Shown one piece after another: positions 36,638 to 46,711 of a stretch of 64,000 nucleotides of DNA. The position numbers and the translations under genes were made by a program. Origin of the DNA: Tenodera sinensis (Eukaryota; Arthropoda; Insecta; Mantodea; Mantidae); contig CM060969.1 in assembly GCA_030765045.1 (NCBI GenBank), forward strand, positions 43,069,216 to 43,133,215. The letters run 5' to 3'. Each line of letters opens with the position of its first letter. Within the stretch, counting starts at the first letter, position 1. Below the pieces are notes generated by a model, which was not told where the DNA came from, searched no databases, and saw nothing but the letters and a program-made list of their open reading frames with translations.

Positions 36638-36650
36638 TCAACTAACACAG
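36638..36650. repeat. SINE target-site duplication (right)
   Basis: Exact copy of 36395-36407. Confidence 0.95.
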
Positions 36651-36728
36651 ATGAATAAGAGTTTAAAAGAATGGCTAGTATACAAGAGTAGAGAAAGTCA
36701 TGTGAATACAACACATCAGATTTTTTTT

Positions 36729-37639
36729 CTTATTCTATGAAGTTAGACTAAGCTTCAATCTTCAAACAGTAACAAACACAAAACCTACACGTTTTCCTTT
36801 GTTCTATTACTTAAATTTATGTCATGTCCTTTGTGCTTCATTAACTCAGTTTGAAGCAGTAACAGTGTGTAATTTCGGCAGCAGTTTGGAAACAGCAATT
36901 AAGGAACGAAATTAAAGAGAAGGTATTGCCATCGCTGTGTCTTATGCGTGTTCGAAGATGGCGAAGACATTTTCATCTAAGTAATATAAATCTGTATTCC
37001 CGAAGCGAAGAAGGAAGGAAAACAGAAATAATATGGCGTAGGAAGGGAAATGGGGGGTAATCTATCTCCATTAACGGGGCCAACTCTGGTAAACTACGTT
37101 GACAGTTTTGTTGGATCTCTGTGGAACCAGTTTCGAGTAGAATCGAGGGAAAAAAAACCTCGGAATCACGTTATGGCTTTACCAAAATCTGCCTAAACAT
37201 TGTTTTCAGGTAACTGGTGATTTTTGGGTGGTATAATGAAGATATACTGTTACGAGTGTTATATATACAGTGCGTTTGACTTGTTTAGCGAGCCTATAAT
37301 GTAAGGGGTAGAGCTGAACATGAAATAACTATTTTCTGGAAGAAAAAAATATGCAATTACGCTTAACTTGGATGTTTCCGAGAACGATGTAGGCAAGCTA
37401 CAGTAAACCCCAGTGCAACAGGCCATGAAGGGGTCAGGCTTGCCGCCCAGTTGCTGCGTACTCCACCTCCCCCAATACAGGCGTCATTAGTGGGGTGCAG
37501 TACTGGAGGGTGGTACGTGGTCAGCGTCCCGAGCCGTTCCAGCCAGTTATGCGGCCTTCTCGACCTGGGGCTGCTACTTCAGTAGGTAAACTAAAGCCAT
37601 CCAGAATTATATTGTACTCCTTGTGCAACTTGAGTTATG
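36729..37639. other. No gene seen; GC-rich patch at 37390-37610
   Basis: The GC-rich patch contains CCCGAGCCGTTCCAGCCAG and CGACCTGGGGCTGCTACTTCAG and looks like part of a repeat, but I cannot name it. A TSD for the next SINE (AACTTGAGTTATG) is at 37627-37639. Confidence 0.4.
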
Positions 37640-37880
37640 TTGTTGTAGTGTTTAACGTCCGCTTTTACTACTACGGCACCGCAGGCGGTGACACTGATGA
37701 TACATGGAATGAAGATGGAGCACCGGTGGAATGAGATGGCGGGGGAAACCGGAGCATCCGGAGAAAACCCGCCCAGGCGCCGCTTCGTCCACCACGAATA
37801 CCACATGCGGGTCCCTGGGATCGAACCCGGGCCGCCTAGGTGGTAGGTGAGCGCGCTAACCGCTCGGCCACGGCGCCGCC
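37640..37880 (-). mobile_element. tRNA-derived SINE with target duplication
   Basis: On the minus strand the head GGCGCCGTGGCCGAGCGGTTAGCGCGCT resembles a Ser/Leu-type tRNA with A box TGGCCGAGCGG, followed by B box GGGTTCGATCCC. The body has GGGTTTTCTCCGGATGCTCCGG and an end near AACACTACAACAA. Flanks are AACTTGAGTTATG (37627-37639) and AACTTCAGTTATG (37881-37893), 12 of 13 matching. The overlapping 71-79 codon frames are shadows of the SINE. Confidence 0.88.
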
Positions 37881-37893
37881 AACTTCAGTTATG

Positions 37894-38333
37894 AAAGTAT
37901 TTTAATGAAGACAGCTTTAGTGCGAACGTGACATAAATTCAGTTTTTTGCATAACATAACCTTTCCAATCATCGATTTCACCTCCATTTCATATCATTCT
38001 CTTCCTCACTGTCGTACCAGATGCTTGGCTGACCACCCGCTTCCAGGTCTTCAGTCTGTCCGGTCCATAGGTTCCTATGCTCCCCGATAGGCTCTTACCA
38101 TAGGTAATGGCTTTAAGACCTAGGGGTTTAAGTCCTACTAAATGGACGGTAATCAGGTAAAGAAAAGAAAAAGAATATGGTGTGATCATTGGAATGGAAT
38201 CTTTTGGAACCTTGGAATCATTTTGCTGTATACACATTGTTTAAGGCTATACCATATCTAGTGGTATTTCAAATGCCACTTCAACCCTATCATGCTTTAC
38301 ACTCTTAGATATTCATTACTTAGATCTCATTTT
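37894..38333. other. No gene seen
   Basis: An 82-codon minus-strand frame (37989-38237) in a moderately GC-rich part is unrecognised. Confidence 0.45.
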
Positions 38334-38400
38334 TACTTTCTCTTCCACATACATTGCAGGTATTGTAATACACACAAAAATTCGATATCGAAATTCCGCT
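38334..38400 (+). mobile_element. H1 element, 5'-terminal fragment
   Basis: TTTTTACTTTCTCTTCC, then GGTATTGTAATACACACAAAAATTCGATATCGAAATTCCGCTGATGG, matching the first 70 bp of the family. Similarity stops abruptly at about 38400. Confidence 0.7.
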
Positions 38401-38728
38401 GATGGAATTCGTAGAGGAGCGAGAGTATCAATACTTGATGGAAGATCCGATGATGGGAATGTAGGAGTCAGTTATAGAAGGCATTTAACGTAGGATGTTA
38501 CAATTGTATGGACGCATCAACTGAATGGACAGGGAGAGATCGCCCAGGACTTTTCTGGAATGGTCGCCACATGGAAGGATGAGGGGACCACCAAGGGCTT
38601 CATGCAAATTCAGTGTCAACTAGATGATGAATCCATGACATGGGGATTGGGTTGACTGAGAACGATGGAAATTATTGGGAATACAGGGTATCTATTGACA
38701 AGTGGAGAACCCCTCATAAGTTAAAAAA
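38401..38728. other. Anonymous GC-moderate sequence
   Basis: About 330 bp with more G than its surroundings on the + strand (many GGA/GAT triplets). No open frame of note and no match inside the window. Confidence 0.4.
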
Positions 38729-38993
38729 ACCTGATGTGTTGCACTCACACGACTATCTCTACTCTTGTACTAACCAATCCTACAAACTCTTATTCTTCTA
38801 TGTTCTTCGTGTAAATTGAGATAAACATTTGCAGAAATTATCTTATTGCTCGTTTTGTTGCACGTGCAACGATAATACGGTTATAGGCTCTGAGCGATGG
38901 TCAAATCTTTTTAAAGCTTTCAAATTCCATTATCTTTGCACGCTTAACATAAAAGATGAATAGCGATGTTCTATTTGACAGAAGTATAAGTTC

Positions 38994-39006
38994 TCCATAA
39001 CTCTCA
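38994..39006. repeat. SINE target-site duplication (left)
   Basis: TCCATAACTCTCA, repeated exactly at 39239-39251. Confidence 0.93.
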
Positions 39007-39238
39007 TGTCGGTCTGGGTGGCTCAGTTGGTTAGACGCTGGCCTAGTGATCCCAAGGTCGCGGGTTCAAACCCAGCCCAGGTCGATGGTTTTTAAGTATG
39101 CTTAAAAACGACAGCTCCATGTCAGTAGATTTACTGGCATGTAAAATAACTCCTGCGGGACGAAATTCCGGCACACCGGCGACGCTGATGTGATCCTGGC
39201 AATTGACAGCGTCATTAAACAACAAAATAATTTTTTTT
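39007..39238 (+). mobile_element. tRNA-derived SINE nested in H1, sister of the 36.4-kb copy
   Basis: Same head (GGTCTGGGTGGCTCAGTTGGTTAGACGCTGG), B box GGGTTCAAACCCAG, body (GTTTTTAAG...CTTAAAAAC, GTAGATTTACTGGCATG, TTCCGGCACACCGG) and tail (AACAAAATAATTTTTTTTT) as the SINE at 36408, with few differences. Perfect 13-bp duplications of H1 sequence flank it, showing an independent insertion at a different point of a different H1 copy. It is on the + strand while its host H1 copy is on the minus strand. Confidence 0.93.
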
Positions 39239-39251
39239 TCCATAACTCTCA
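39239..39251. repeat. SINE target-site duplication (right)
   Basis: Exact copy of 38994-39006. Confidence 0.93.
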
Positions 39252-39276
39252 CAAATAAAAAGTAAATTCTCCGCTC

Positions 39277-39335
39277 AAAAAAAAAAAAAAATAAATAAAT
39301 AAAATAAAAATAAAAAATAAAAAAAATAAATAAAG
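39277..39335. repeat. A-rich (AAAT)n-like tract
   Basis: A run of A followed by AAAT/AAAAT units, inside the H1 copy and soon after the SINE. It could be the tail of another retroposed piece, but no head is visible. Confidence 0.85.
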
Positions 39336-39711
39336 GACAAATTTTCAAACGTATCTCAGACATATGGCATTTAATTAAAATCGTTAAGAACCATTTTCAA
39401 GAAAATCAATTTCCCAAAAATTTTCCATTTTGGGGTGGAGGAATTCTCTTCAAAATCTTCGTGTCGTATCCTTGAACGACCTTGAACTTAAAGACTAACT
39501 TTGGTTTTTAACCAACTTTTCGTTTTTGAGCTATGCTGTCCACAGACTGACAGACGGACACAAAACACACACACACATAGACGCGCGCGCGCGCCTTTTT
39601 CTAGAACTACTTTTTTAATTCAGGGGGCCTCAAAACATATATTTCCGATGAAATTTCGGCATCGAATTTTTGGGTGGAACACAATGGGTACATCCTCTAA
39701 GTAGAGAAAGT

Positions 39712-40267
39712 AAAAAGCATGAAATTCCACTGAAATATAACTATACTTTTATATCTCCTGAAATAAAAAAAAAATTACAAAAAGATCCTCTTGAGTGGTC
39801 ATTTAATGCGTGGTCACAAATTTACAAAGACCTACTGAAAGACTGCGGGAGTTAAATATTACAACACTGTTTGCAATTTCTAATTTCACCTTTAACTACA
39901 ATTACCAGTGTTATTTGCAGATTTCTAATTTCACAGTGAGAATCTTCATACCAACTTAAGGCTATTGCGTAGAATCGCCGACAGGATGTCAGCAGAGCTC
40001 GTGCGCGAACACACATACATACACACGTAGTTACATCCAGCACAAGAAACGAATGGTTCCGAATCACGCACACGGCATTACAAGTGTATTTATTCGTGTA
40101 AGAGTCACTTTTATTTTCATTCAGCTTGGTATTTACGGTATGGTATCACTGATGAAATGACCTCCACAACAAATGAAACAGGAAAGTTATGGTACGCGTG
40201 TTTGACTAGTGTGGGAAAGGAAACTGTGAAACTAATTATTTGGCACCTTATAACACTATCCTCCATG
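39712..40267. other. No gene seen
   Basis: Anonymous sequence with frames of 61-74 codons on both strands, none recognised. Confidence 0.45.
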
Positions 40268-40515
40268 CTTTCTCTAGTACTTAGTATAGTAAGAATGTAA
40301 GTATTGAACCGACCCAAAAAAAATTGATGTCTAGACTTCACCGGAAGTATGTTTTCTGAGTGCCCGAATTAAAAACAGGTTTTTTTTGGGGGGAAAAGTT
40401 AAGCACTTATGTATGTGTGCATGATGTGTGTGTGCACGTGTGCTTGTGTGTGTGTATGTATGTGTGTGTGTATGTGTTTGGATAAATAGTTTGTGGAAGA
40501 GTGAGTAGAGAAAGA
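40268..40515 (+). mobile_element. H1 internal-deletion derivative (about 250 bp)
   Basis: Starts CTTTCTCTAGTACTTAGTATAGTAAG, continues with CCGACCCAAAAAAAATTGATGTC and CTTCACCGGAAGTATG and a GTGT-rich tract (40416-40479). It then jumps straight to the 3' inverted repeat GAGTAGAGAAAGATAGGTG (40503-40519). The whole body of about 600 bp is missing and the terminal hairpin is not recognisable. This is what a MITE-like derivative of the family would look like. Confidence 0.75.
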
Positions 40516-40679
40516 TAGGTGTATGCTTTATCAGAAACCGTTTAACCAAAATTTCTATCGAGTCCGGTTATTTTTGCTACAGGTTACCAACAGTAGCAAG
40601 AAGGGATATTGAATTCCAGCAAATTTGAATGTCCAACTATTCCTGAAAGCCAAATTATGAGATCCCTGATATACCAAAT

Positions 40680-40990
40680 ACCATGTTTTGATACTAAAAG
40701 TTAAGAATTTCAAGAAACTTTTCAAGAAAATACCACTTCATACAACCCTTTACTTGGAAATGTTTTCTTACTTTAATTTTCTCAAAAATGTCTGCAAAGA
40801 TTTGGTTAGGAATATAAACTGAGATGTAAATCTTTAAGTTTTTTTCTTAATATTCTATGAAATCCTCTTCATTCCCCTGAATTTTAAATAACTAGGGGTC
40901 GCGAGAGATGCAGGTCCTATAAAATAACCAATTTGTAAAGTTACTTTTTTCCAAATATTTCTTGCAATAGGCTTACATTATTCTATGATA
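40680..40990 (+). mobile_element. H1 internal fragment, strongly diverged
   Basis: Blocks AAACTTTTCAAGAAAATACC, CAACCCTTTACTTGGAAATGTTTTC and AATTTTCTCAAAAATG follow the family order after the 250-bp derivative. Later similarity is weak. It may be the separated body of an older copy. Confidence 0.5.
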
Positions 40991-42189
40991 GGACTGGAAA
41001 AAGTCTGAGGTTTTCTTTTACTATCCTCCGCTTGAGCTCGTTCCTAATAACCTACTATGATGTAAACAGTTGAAGGCCGTTTGCTGTTGCCTGCATATGT
41101 CATAATTGCTTGATTTAAATGCTTCTAGGAAAACTTATCTTGAATAATTAGATGACTAAAAGTTTACACGAATAGTGTAATATGCAAGTTAACTTTCCAG
41201 CAGCTTATCTTAACAACAACACGATTCCATGAAGACTATTTTTCATGGTCAGCTCATTTTTTTAATGGAAACCCATTCTCTTCAGTATGTTTTGGTTTTA
41301 CGCATAGAAGAAAACAAGTGTTGTCTGAAACATTTTTATTTTATAAATAGCTAAAAGTTTGAAAATATGATTAACATTAATAAATTGAATCACCAATTTT
41401 CAATTTGATTTTTAAACAAAACCCAACATACTTTAAATATAGAAATTGGGTTTATTTTAAAGGCTCTAAAATATTTTATGAAATAACAGTTGATCCAGAA
41501 AAAAAATAAATAAATAAAATAGAGGTTTGTATTTAAAAAACTGAGCTGAGCATTTAATGTAATTGAAAATAGAAGGGTTGGCTACAAAAATTGTTTTCTG
41601 AAAACGTATTGTTCTCAAAACAATCAGCTGGAAACACCGTGTAAAGGAAATGTGCGAATTTATAATGGTGAGAAGTAGTCTCGAGTATATTAAATAAAAT
41701 GTTTTTAATTATTCCTAACACACAACCAGAGGCATAACATTAGTTACGCTCTTAGATGACAAATGGTGAAAAATAAATAATGTGGCGTTATTATAATAAT
41801 ATAAAAAAGGGTTCCTATGCAGATTAAATTAAAGTAATTTTATAATAGTAGTTCTTGCGAGCACAAGTGCAACCGAGCATTCATTATAATCTGTGTTATT
41901 AGTTTTACTTATGCATATTCTTGCTAGATAATATCTATGATTAAAATTAGGCGCATTAATGAAGATGTTACTGTTCACTTTTTGCACAAAATTAGCAACA
42001 GTAAGCCTTATCTACCTAGAAGTGCTACCTGTTGTGCAATTAAGACTTTCTGCTATGTCTGTGTGGTAATTACATAACTGTCACAATCCTAGAAGATAAG
42101 ATAAGAGATAGAATCTTTAACTTCAAGCAAATGTGAGAGATTTTACATAAAACGTTGTGAGATATTCAGTAGATACATAGCTACGGTTG
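40991..42189. other. No gene seen
   Basis: Very AT-rich, no repeat kinship detected. Confidence 0.5.
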
Positions 42190-42620
42190 GAGGTCGTTGG
42201 ATGCATCCAGTCCAAGCGATAAGACGGGAATAGGTATATGGAAGGAACATCTAACACCTTTAGCGCGAGATTGGGTCTTTTATGCATACACTCCTGAAAG
42301 GAACGGATGAGATGAAAGACCTACAGGAAACATACAAGTTGCAGGAGCGATCAACGCAGGCGGCAGAGACGTCAGGAGTTCCTAACATCCAGTGACCCTC
42401 TCATCCACTTGAGGGTGGCTCAGAGGCTGCCCACTAGCGGAAACCTGGGAAAGCTAGGCTCATCAGTGGAAGCTCGAAAGGCCACCCTCAGGCGAAGCGA
42501 ATAGGAAATTCCAACTCCCAACCAGTCTCACACGCTAAGACCTGAGCAGTCAACTCGCTGTTTTAGCTGCATACTAGCTCGAAAGTTGAAAAAGCAACGC
42601 CAAGGGCGAAGCGATTCGAA
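42190..42620. repeat. GC-rich unknown segment with a long hairpin
   Basis: Stands out in composition from its AT-rich flanks. It contains a perfect 10-bp inverted repeat, TGAGGGTGGC (42410-42419) and GCCACCCTCA (42481-42490). Nested inside is CCACT (42431-42435) against AGTGG (42465-42469). Parts near GGCGAAGCGA recur (42491-42500; GGGCGAAGCGA at 42604-42614). A dispersed repeat or structured transcript is possible. No coding sense found. Confidence 0.4.
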
Positions 42621-43800
42621 GTGAATCTTTGTACGTTGTATTTCAAAGCATCTTAGAATTGCTACCAATACATTTAAACATCTGCTATATGCGTAAGAAT
42701 ATATATCTGTGGTTTCATTCCTGGTTTGACTACAGAACACTGCAGTGTATTTTATTCCACGATTGTAATGTTTTCTCCGCTCATGTTATCACGAGTAGAA
42801 AATTTAAATTTTATTTGAATTTTAACGTTTTGCATTTTTACAGTAGATTAGGAAAATAGTAGCAGACATATATAGTTGATAATAGAATTTTAACACTTCC
42901 ATCTTATTACCATTCTTTATTTTTATTTGTTGACATTTACTTATGATTAAATTCATTCTAAATGTAAAAATAACTCTTTCAGCGCAAGCAACCATCTCAC
43001 CTTCAGTTGCTGACTGGCTTTCAACACTACCAGGCGTGACTAATCAATCAGCAGTTCTCAGGGGATCAATGGAGCAGAATGAAGTGTTACTGATACCTCC
43101 AACCTTCACGAAGTGCGCGTAAGTATAGCGTAGTAGACAGGACAGAGCTGATTCATATACCCTAGTGCACCTAACTTGTGTTCGGTACCCGAGATTACAA
43201 ACTTATTTCTTAAGACAGTTTCGCGTGTTTGTACAATATCTATAGGGAAGAAGGGAGACCTTGCTGTGTTCAACAGGTGACAGTTGGTATGGTAAACAGT
43301 TCATGACTACAATGTACTTGTACTTTTTACGTGTGAAATTATTGTACACGTCTAATGAATATTACCGGAGAGTTACTATTTTTAATGATAAACCATTAGT
43401 TTTTTTCTTTATATCGTATGTGACCAAATTCTCTCCCAGTTTACGTCTAGCGTTTATAATTTTATTTCTTTAGTACACAACAAAATTTGATCAATACTTC
43501 TACTGAAAATTTACTCGATTTTTATTTTTTACAGTTATTCTAACATTAAGTTACTGGACACTAATACAATGTATGCATCGTATAATTAAATTCCTAACTC
43601 CTGATCTGACCCAAGCAGTTTGTATCGTGTTTCGTGTTCTGGTCACGTTTTCAAAGAGAAGTAATTGGTGTATATTTTTCTATTTGTGATATTACTATGA
43701 GTCCTATGCCTTTAAAGTTATCTGCTGAGTTGTTGAATTTAGCTAGAAACACTATTTGTAATCTTGACTATTTTAACTAACCCGCTTTGTACTGCCAATT
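42621..43800. other. No gene seen
   Basis: Frames of 70-76 codons at 42629-42859 and 43261-43473 are unrecognised and rich in Phe, Tyr and Leu, as expected from AT-rich noncoding DNA. Confidence 0.45.
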
Positions 43801-44080
43801 ATGTTTATTAACCGTTTTGAAAAGAGAAGAAATACAACCAGAATTCTACTACACAGGAGGTATGATGGACCGCGCATGGACGCAGGAAAATATCGATATG
43901 AGGGAGTTATCACCAGGTTGACAGTTCACGGATTCCATCACATGATATGCAAGAACAACAACTACCAAGAATCTAATATTGACTTGAATGTAGGCTGTGT
44001 GAAAAGGTAGGCTCTGTAACCGCTATGACATCGAACTGTGCACAAGGAGGGCAAAGTCAATAAGGGAATACGCAAACATG
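43801..44080 (+). pseudogene. Second relic of the WEKLTDSN-type unknown ORF family
   Basis: The frame 43801-44010 reads TRLTVHGFHHMICKN, then NYQESNID, preceded by a basic segment. In the relic at 10.7-11.2 kb the equivalent part reads CAKDKYHKPNDQCVCKIC. The His-Gly-Phe-His-His then Ile-Cys-Lys block is one I associate with the same recurrent hypothetical protein. The Cys cluster has eroded to a single VGCVKR. The N-terminal Trp-Glu-Lys-Leu region is missing. No stop-free full-length frame exists. Confidence 0.55.
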
Positions 44081-44944
44081 TAACTTCATTGGACTATTTA
44101 GCTGCAGATAATTGTATTGTTATTAACCGTTTATATAATGATAATAACCATAATACTATACATCTGACTGAAATACACTTAACACTACAAACCAACCATT
44201 TTAAGACAACTATTAAACTAACAGTGGGGCAGTTCATACAATTTGAGGATTTCTAGGCTAGTAAACGAAAGTGACATGGAGGTTTTGGAAGTCTTGAGGT
44301 TTGATTCTCTGGAAAAAGAAGCAGTTTTACGTTTCTCAAGCTGTGACATCATATTCCCCTCCAGTTCTTTTAGTGTTTTGTCTTGTGAAGACAGGCAGCA
44401 CTATTTAATGACCACAGCAGCTGGCTATAAATAAAAACGCTTAGTGTGGTCTGCAGCTACCAGGCGCCATTACGTCCTCATTTTCCTAATTAATACTCCT
44501 TCCCGCGAGTCACGGCATCTTGTACAACGGAACGGACAGTTTCTATATACCACATGTTAGGAGAACGCCCTTCTACTTTAAAAACACTCAAGTGAATGTC
44601 CCGACTTGATTTTACACAAATAAGAACACTAGCAATAATAGGAAATGACAAACTTCGAAAGGTTAATATTTCCCAACTTAAATAATATTTGGAAATTACC
44701 TGTTTAAATTAATCAAATGCCGAATAAATTTAGGCACACGTTTTCAAAGTTATTTTTAAATATGGAAAAATGATTTTTAAGTACCAATGTTGGAGCAATT
44801 TTGACTAGAGTAGCTATGAACATTGAAATATTTCTTTTCCCATGTAGTAAACAACAAAATAAAATTGATGTCAAGGTTAAAATAGTCAAGATTACAAATA
44901 GTGTCCTCTGTGGAACTCCAGACATGATCCTAATGGTTATTTAC
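44081..44944. other. No gene seen
   Basis: Frames of 63-72 codons at 44038-44434 and a 70-codon minus-strand frame at 44713-44925 are unrecognised. Confidence 0.45.
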
Positions 44945-45070
44945 TTGCCATGCCTTGCGGTTTTGAATGATTAAACATGCTGGAAATCACGCTGTAAGGC
45001 CCGTGATATAAATATCAAGAAATAGAACAGTAGTGGTCAGGTATAACTTGACATTAAACGTTATGTTTGC
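44945..45070 (+). repeat. Weak dispersed repeat, copy 2
   Basis: Partner of 32450-32620, with the blocks in the same order and orientation. Confidence 0.55.
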
Positions 45071-45222
45071 CATAATAAGGATTCTAACGGAAGACACTGC
45101 TTTAAATTCCTAAGACAATTACCCCGTAATTAATATAATGTTTCTGCTCTACAAAAACCTATTTTTAAACTTAATGAAATTCGTTAAAATAAAATACGAA
45201 ACTTTCTTTTATAAAAACAGAG

Positions 45223-45690
45223 GTAATGGCATTAATAGGGAAAGAACCGTTTAGAACAAAAATAGTTGTAAATAACGTTACGGAATGTGATGTGGATAGC
45301 ACAATATACAAATTTCAAAGAGTGTATGGAACAATTAATAGAGCCTTTAGAAACAAAATAGTAAAGTAACGTAATAAAAAACTTTACAAAGTACCTATAC
45401 TAGCGTACGGAAGTGATACTTGGACATTAACTAAATAGCAACAGAGTAAAATACAAGCTTCAGAAATAAAATTCTTGAAAGTGTGAAGGGATGTACGAAG
45501 AGAGACCTAATAACAAATGAAAGTATAACAGAAGGGTTAGGAAATTTTAATATAAATAACGAATTAAAAGATTCCAAACAAAATTGTAAAAAACATGTTC
45601 AAAGAATGTCAGATATCAGACTTACTGAACAAATAATGCAATATTCCCCTATAGGAAGGAGATCGTTGGGCAGACCGAGGAAATGATGGC
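45223..45690 (+). mobile_element. LINE relic, C-terminal part of reverse transcriptase ORF
   Basis: Frame from 45223 reads VMALIGKEPFRTKIVVNN, then TIYKFQRVYGTINRAFRNK, a stop at 45367-45369, then PILAYGSDTWTLTK (compare the LLYGSETWTLTK motif), another stop, and IQASEIKFLK. After a frameshift near 45480 it continues KGCTKRDLITNE, HVQRMSDIRL and GRRSLGRPRK to a stop at 45684-45686. This is the order of the thumb and C-terminal region of a non-LTR retrotransposon common in polyneopteran insects. It lacks the N-terminal endonuclease and catalytic RT motifs, has a deletion in the first block, and is dead. Confidence 0.85.
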
Positions 45691-45870
45691 TGGAGCTTGA
45701 TTGCCTATGCTATGAAGTGAAGTAGTAGTTCACTAACATACGTTGGCAACTGGTGTTTTATGCGTTTTTTTTTTTTTAATACATAAAATACTATATTGAA
45801 AATGTATAAAAGCCACACAATGCTAAACCTACAAATCAAAATGCTAAATTTCCAATTTCTAAGTGAAAAA

Positions 45871-46711
45871 TCTGATGTGTTGCACTCACATGTCTTTCTC
45901 TACTCTTGTACTAACCATTCTTACAAACTCTTATATCTTCTTAGTGTTAGTTAAGATAAACATTTGTACAAATTATCTTATTGCTTATTTAATTGTAGGT
46001 ACAAGGGGAATATTAGAATACAGTAGGCTTTCTGCGATAGTCAAATGTTTTAAAGCTTTGAGATTCTGTTGTCTTTGCAAACTTAACATAAAAAAATGAA
46101 CGATGATCCATTTCACGAAAGTTCTAAGTTTTCCGAAACTCACACACATAACAAGGAATATCTCTGAAGTGGTTCACCCTACAAGAAAATTTATTCAGAC
46201 ATAAATTATGTATTTTAGCAAGATCTACATTTCTTGTACAGTATAATTTCGTCTATCTCTAACGGTTTACTAGTTATGCAAAAGTCGTCCAGAGTAAATA
46301 CGAAATACAGGGGCTATAGCCAGAAAATTCAAGATATACATTTCATTTGTCATAAAAGTCTCAAAAATATGACATTTTAATCAAAATCGTTAGAGCCATT
46401 TTCAAGAAAATAAAAATTTTCGAAAAATTGTCCATGTAAAGGGTAGTTTAGGGTGGGGCTATTTTCTTCAAAATCTTCGTGTCGCATCCTTGAAAGACAT
46501 TAAACTTAAATACCAACTTTGGTTTTTAACCGACTTTTCGTTTTTGAGTTATGCTGTCCACAGACTGACACAGAGACACACACACAGACCTATTTCCAAT
46601 TTTTTTTTTTTTTTTTATTTCAGGGGGTCACAAAATATACATTTCCGGTGAAATTTCGACATAGAATTTTTAAGTGGAATCAATACTTCCCCTACTTATC
46701 AGTAGATAAAT
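45871..46711 (-). mobile_element. H1 element, complete length
   Basis: Left end TCTGATGTGTTGCACTCACATGTCTTTCTCTACTCTTG keeps both hairpin arms and the inner inverted repeat. The right end is CTTATCAGTAGATAAATTAAAAATC, with the 5' inverted repeat slightly mutated. Body blocks, for example AAATTCAAGATATACATTTCATTTGTC and CCTTGAAAGACATTAAACTTAAATACC, match the reference copy closely. The microsatellite is short (ACACACACA near 46577) and a T run (46599-46617) follows it. Both flanks contain AAAAATC. Confidence 0.92.

Larger units (their letters stand above)
35640..36728 (+). mobile_element. H1 element, near complete, split by a SINE
   Basis: Starts AATTTCTCTATTGCGTATAGTAGAGGAAGTATTG, has a short GTGTGTCTGCC tract, GAAAAGTCGGTTAAATACC, GATGTGACACAAAGATTTTGAAG, ATGACTTTTGCATAACTG and AGATTTGACTATCGCTCAAAGG. 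It ends AGTAGAGAAAGTCATGTGAATACAACACATCAGATTTTTT. The SINE at 36408-36637 interrupts it close to the 3' end. Removing the SINE and one target duplication leaves about 845 bp, the family's normal length. Both hairpin arms remain. Confidence 0.9.
38729..39711 (-). mobile_element. H1 element, near complete, split by a SINE
   Basis: Reverse orientation. Left end is the H1 3' terminus AACCTGATGTGTTGCACTCACACGACTATCTCTACTCTTG. Right end is the 5' terminus CCTCTAAGTAGAGAAAGTAAAAAG. Internal blocks include AAACATTTGCAGAAATTATC, TTCCATTTTGGGGTGGAGG and a short CA/GCGC tract at the microsatellite position (39564-39595). A SINE (39007-39238) and an A-rich expansion (39277-39335) replace some of the middle, and part of the body near 39330 is deleted. 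Confidence 0.9.

Noticed and set aside
37800..37880. Minus-strand tRNA gene (Ser/Leu-like)
   Set aside because: A and B boxes are good, but the head runs into a SINE body and the unit is flanked by target duplications, so it is a SINE.
42410..42490. Possible hammerhead ribozyme: CTGATGAG occurs on the minus strand at 42466-42459
   Set aside because: A hammerhead also needs a GAAA segment on the same strand at the right distance. Here GAAA occurs only on the opposite strand within the hairpin, so the catalytic core cannot form.
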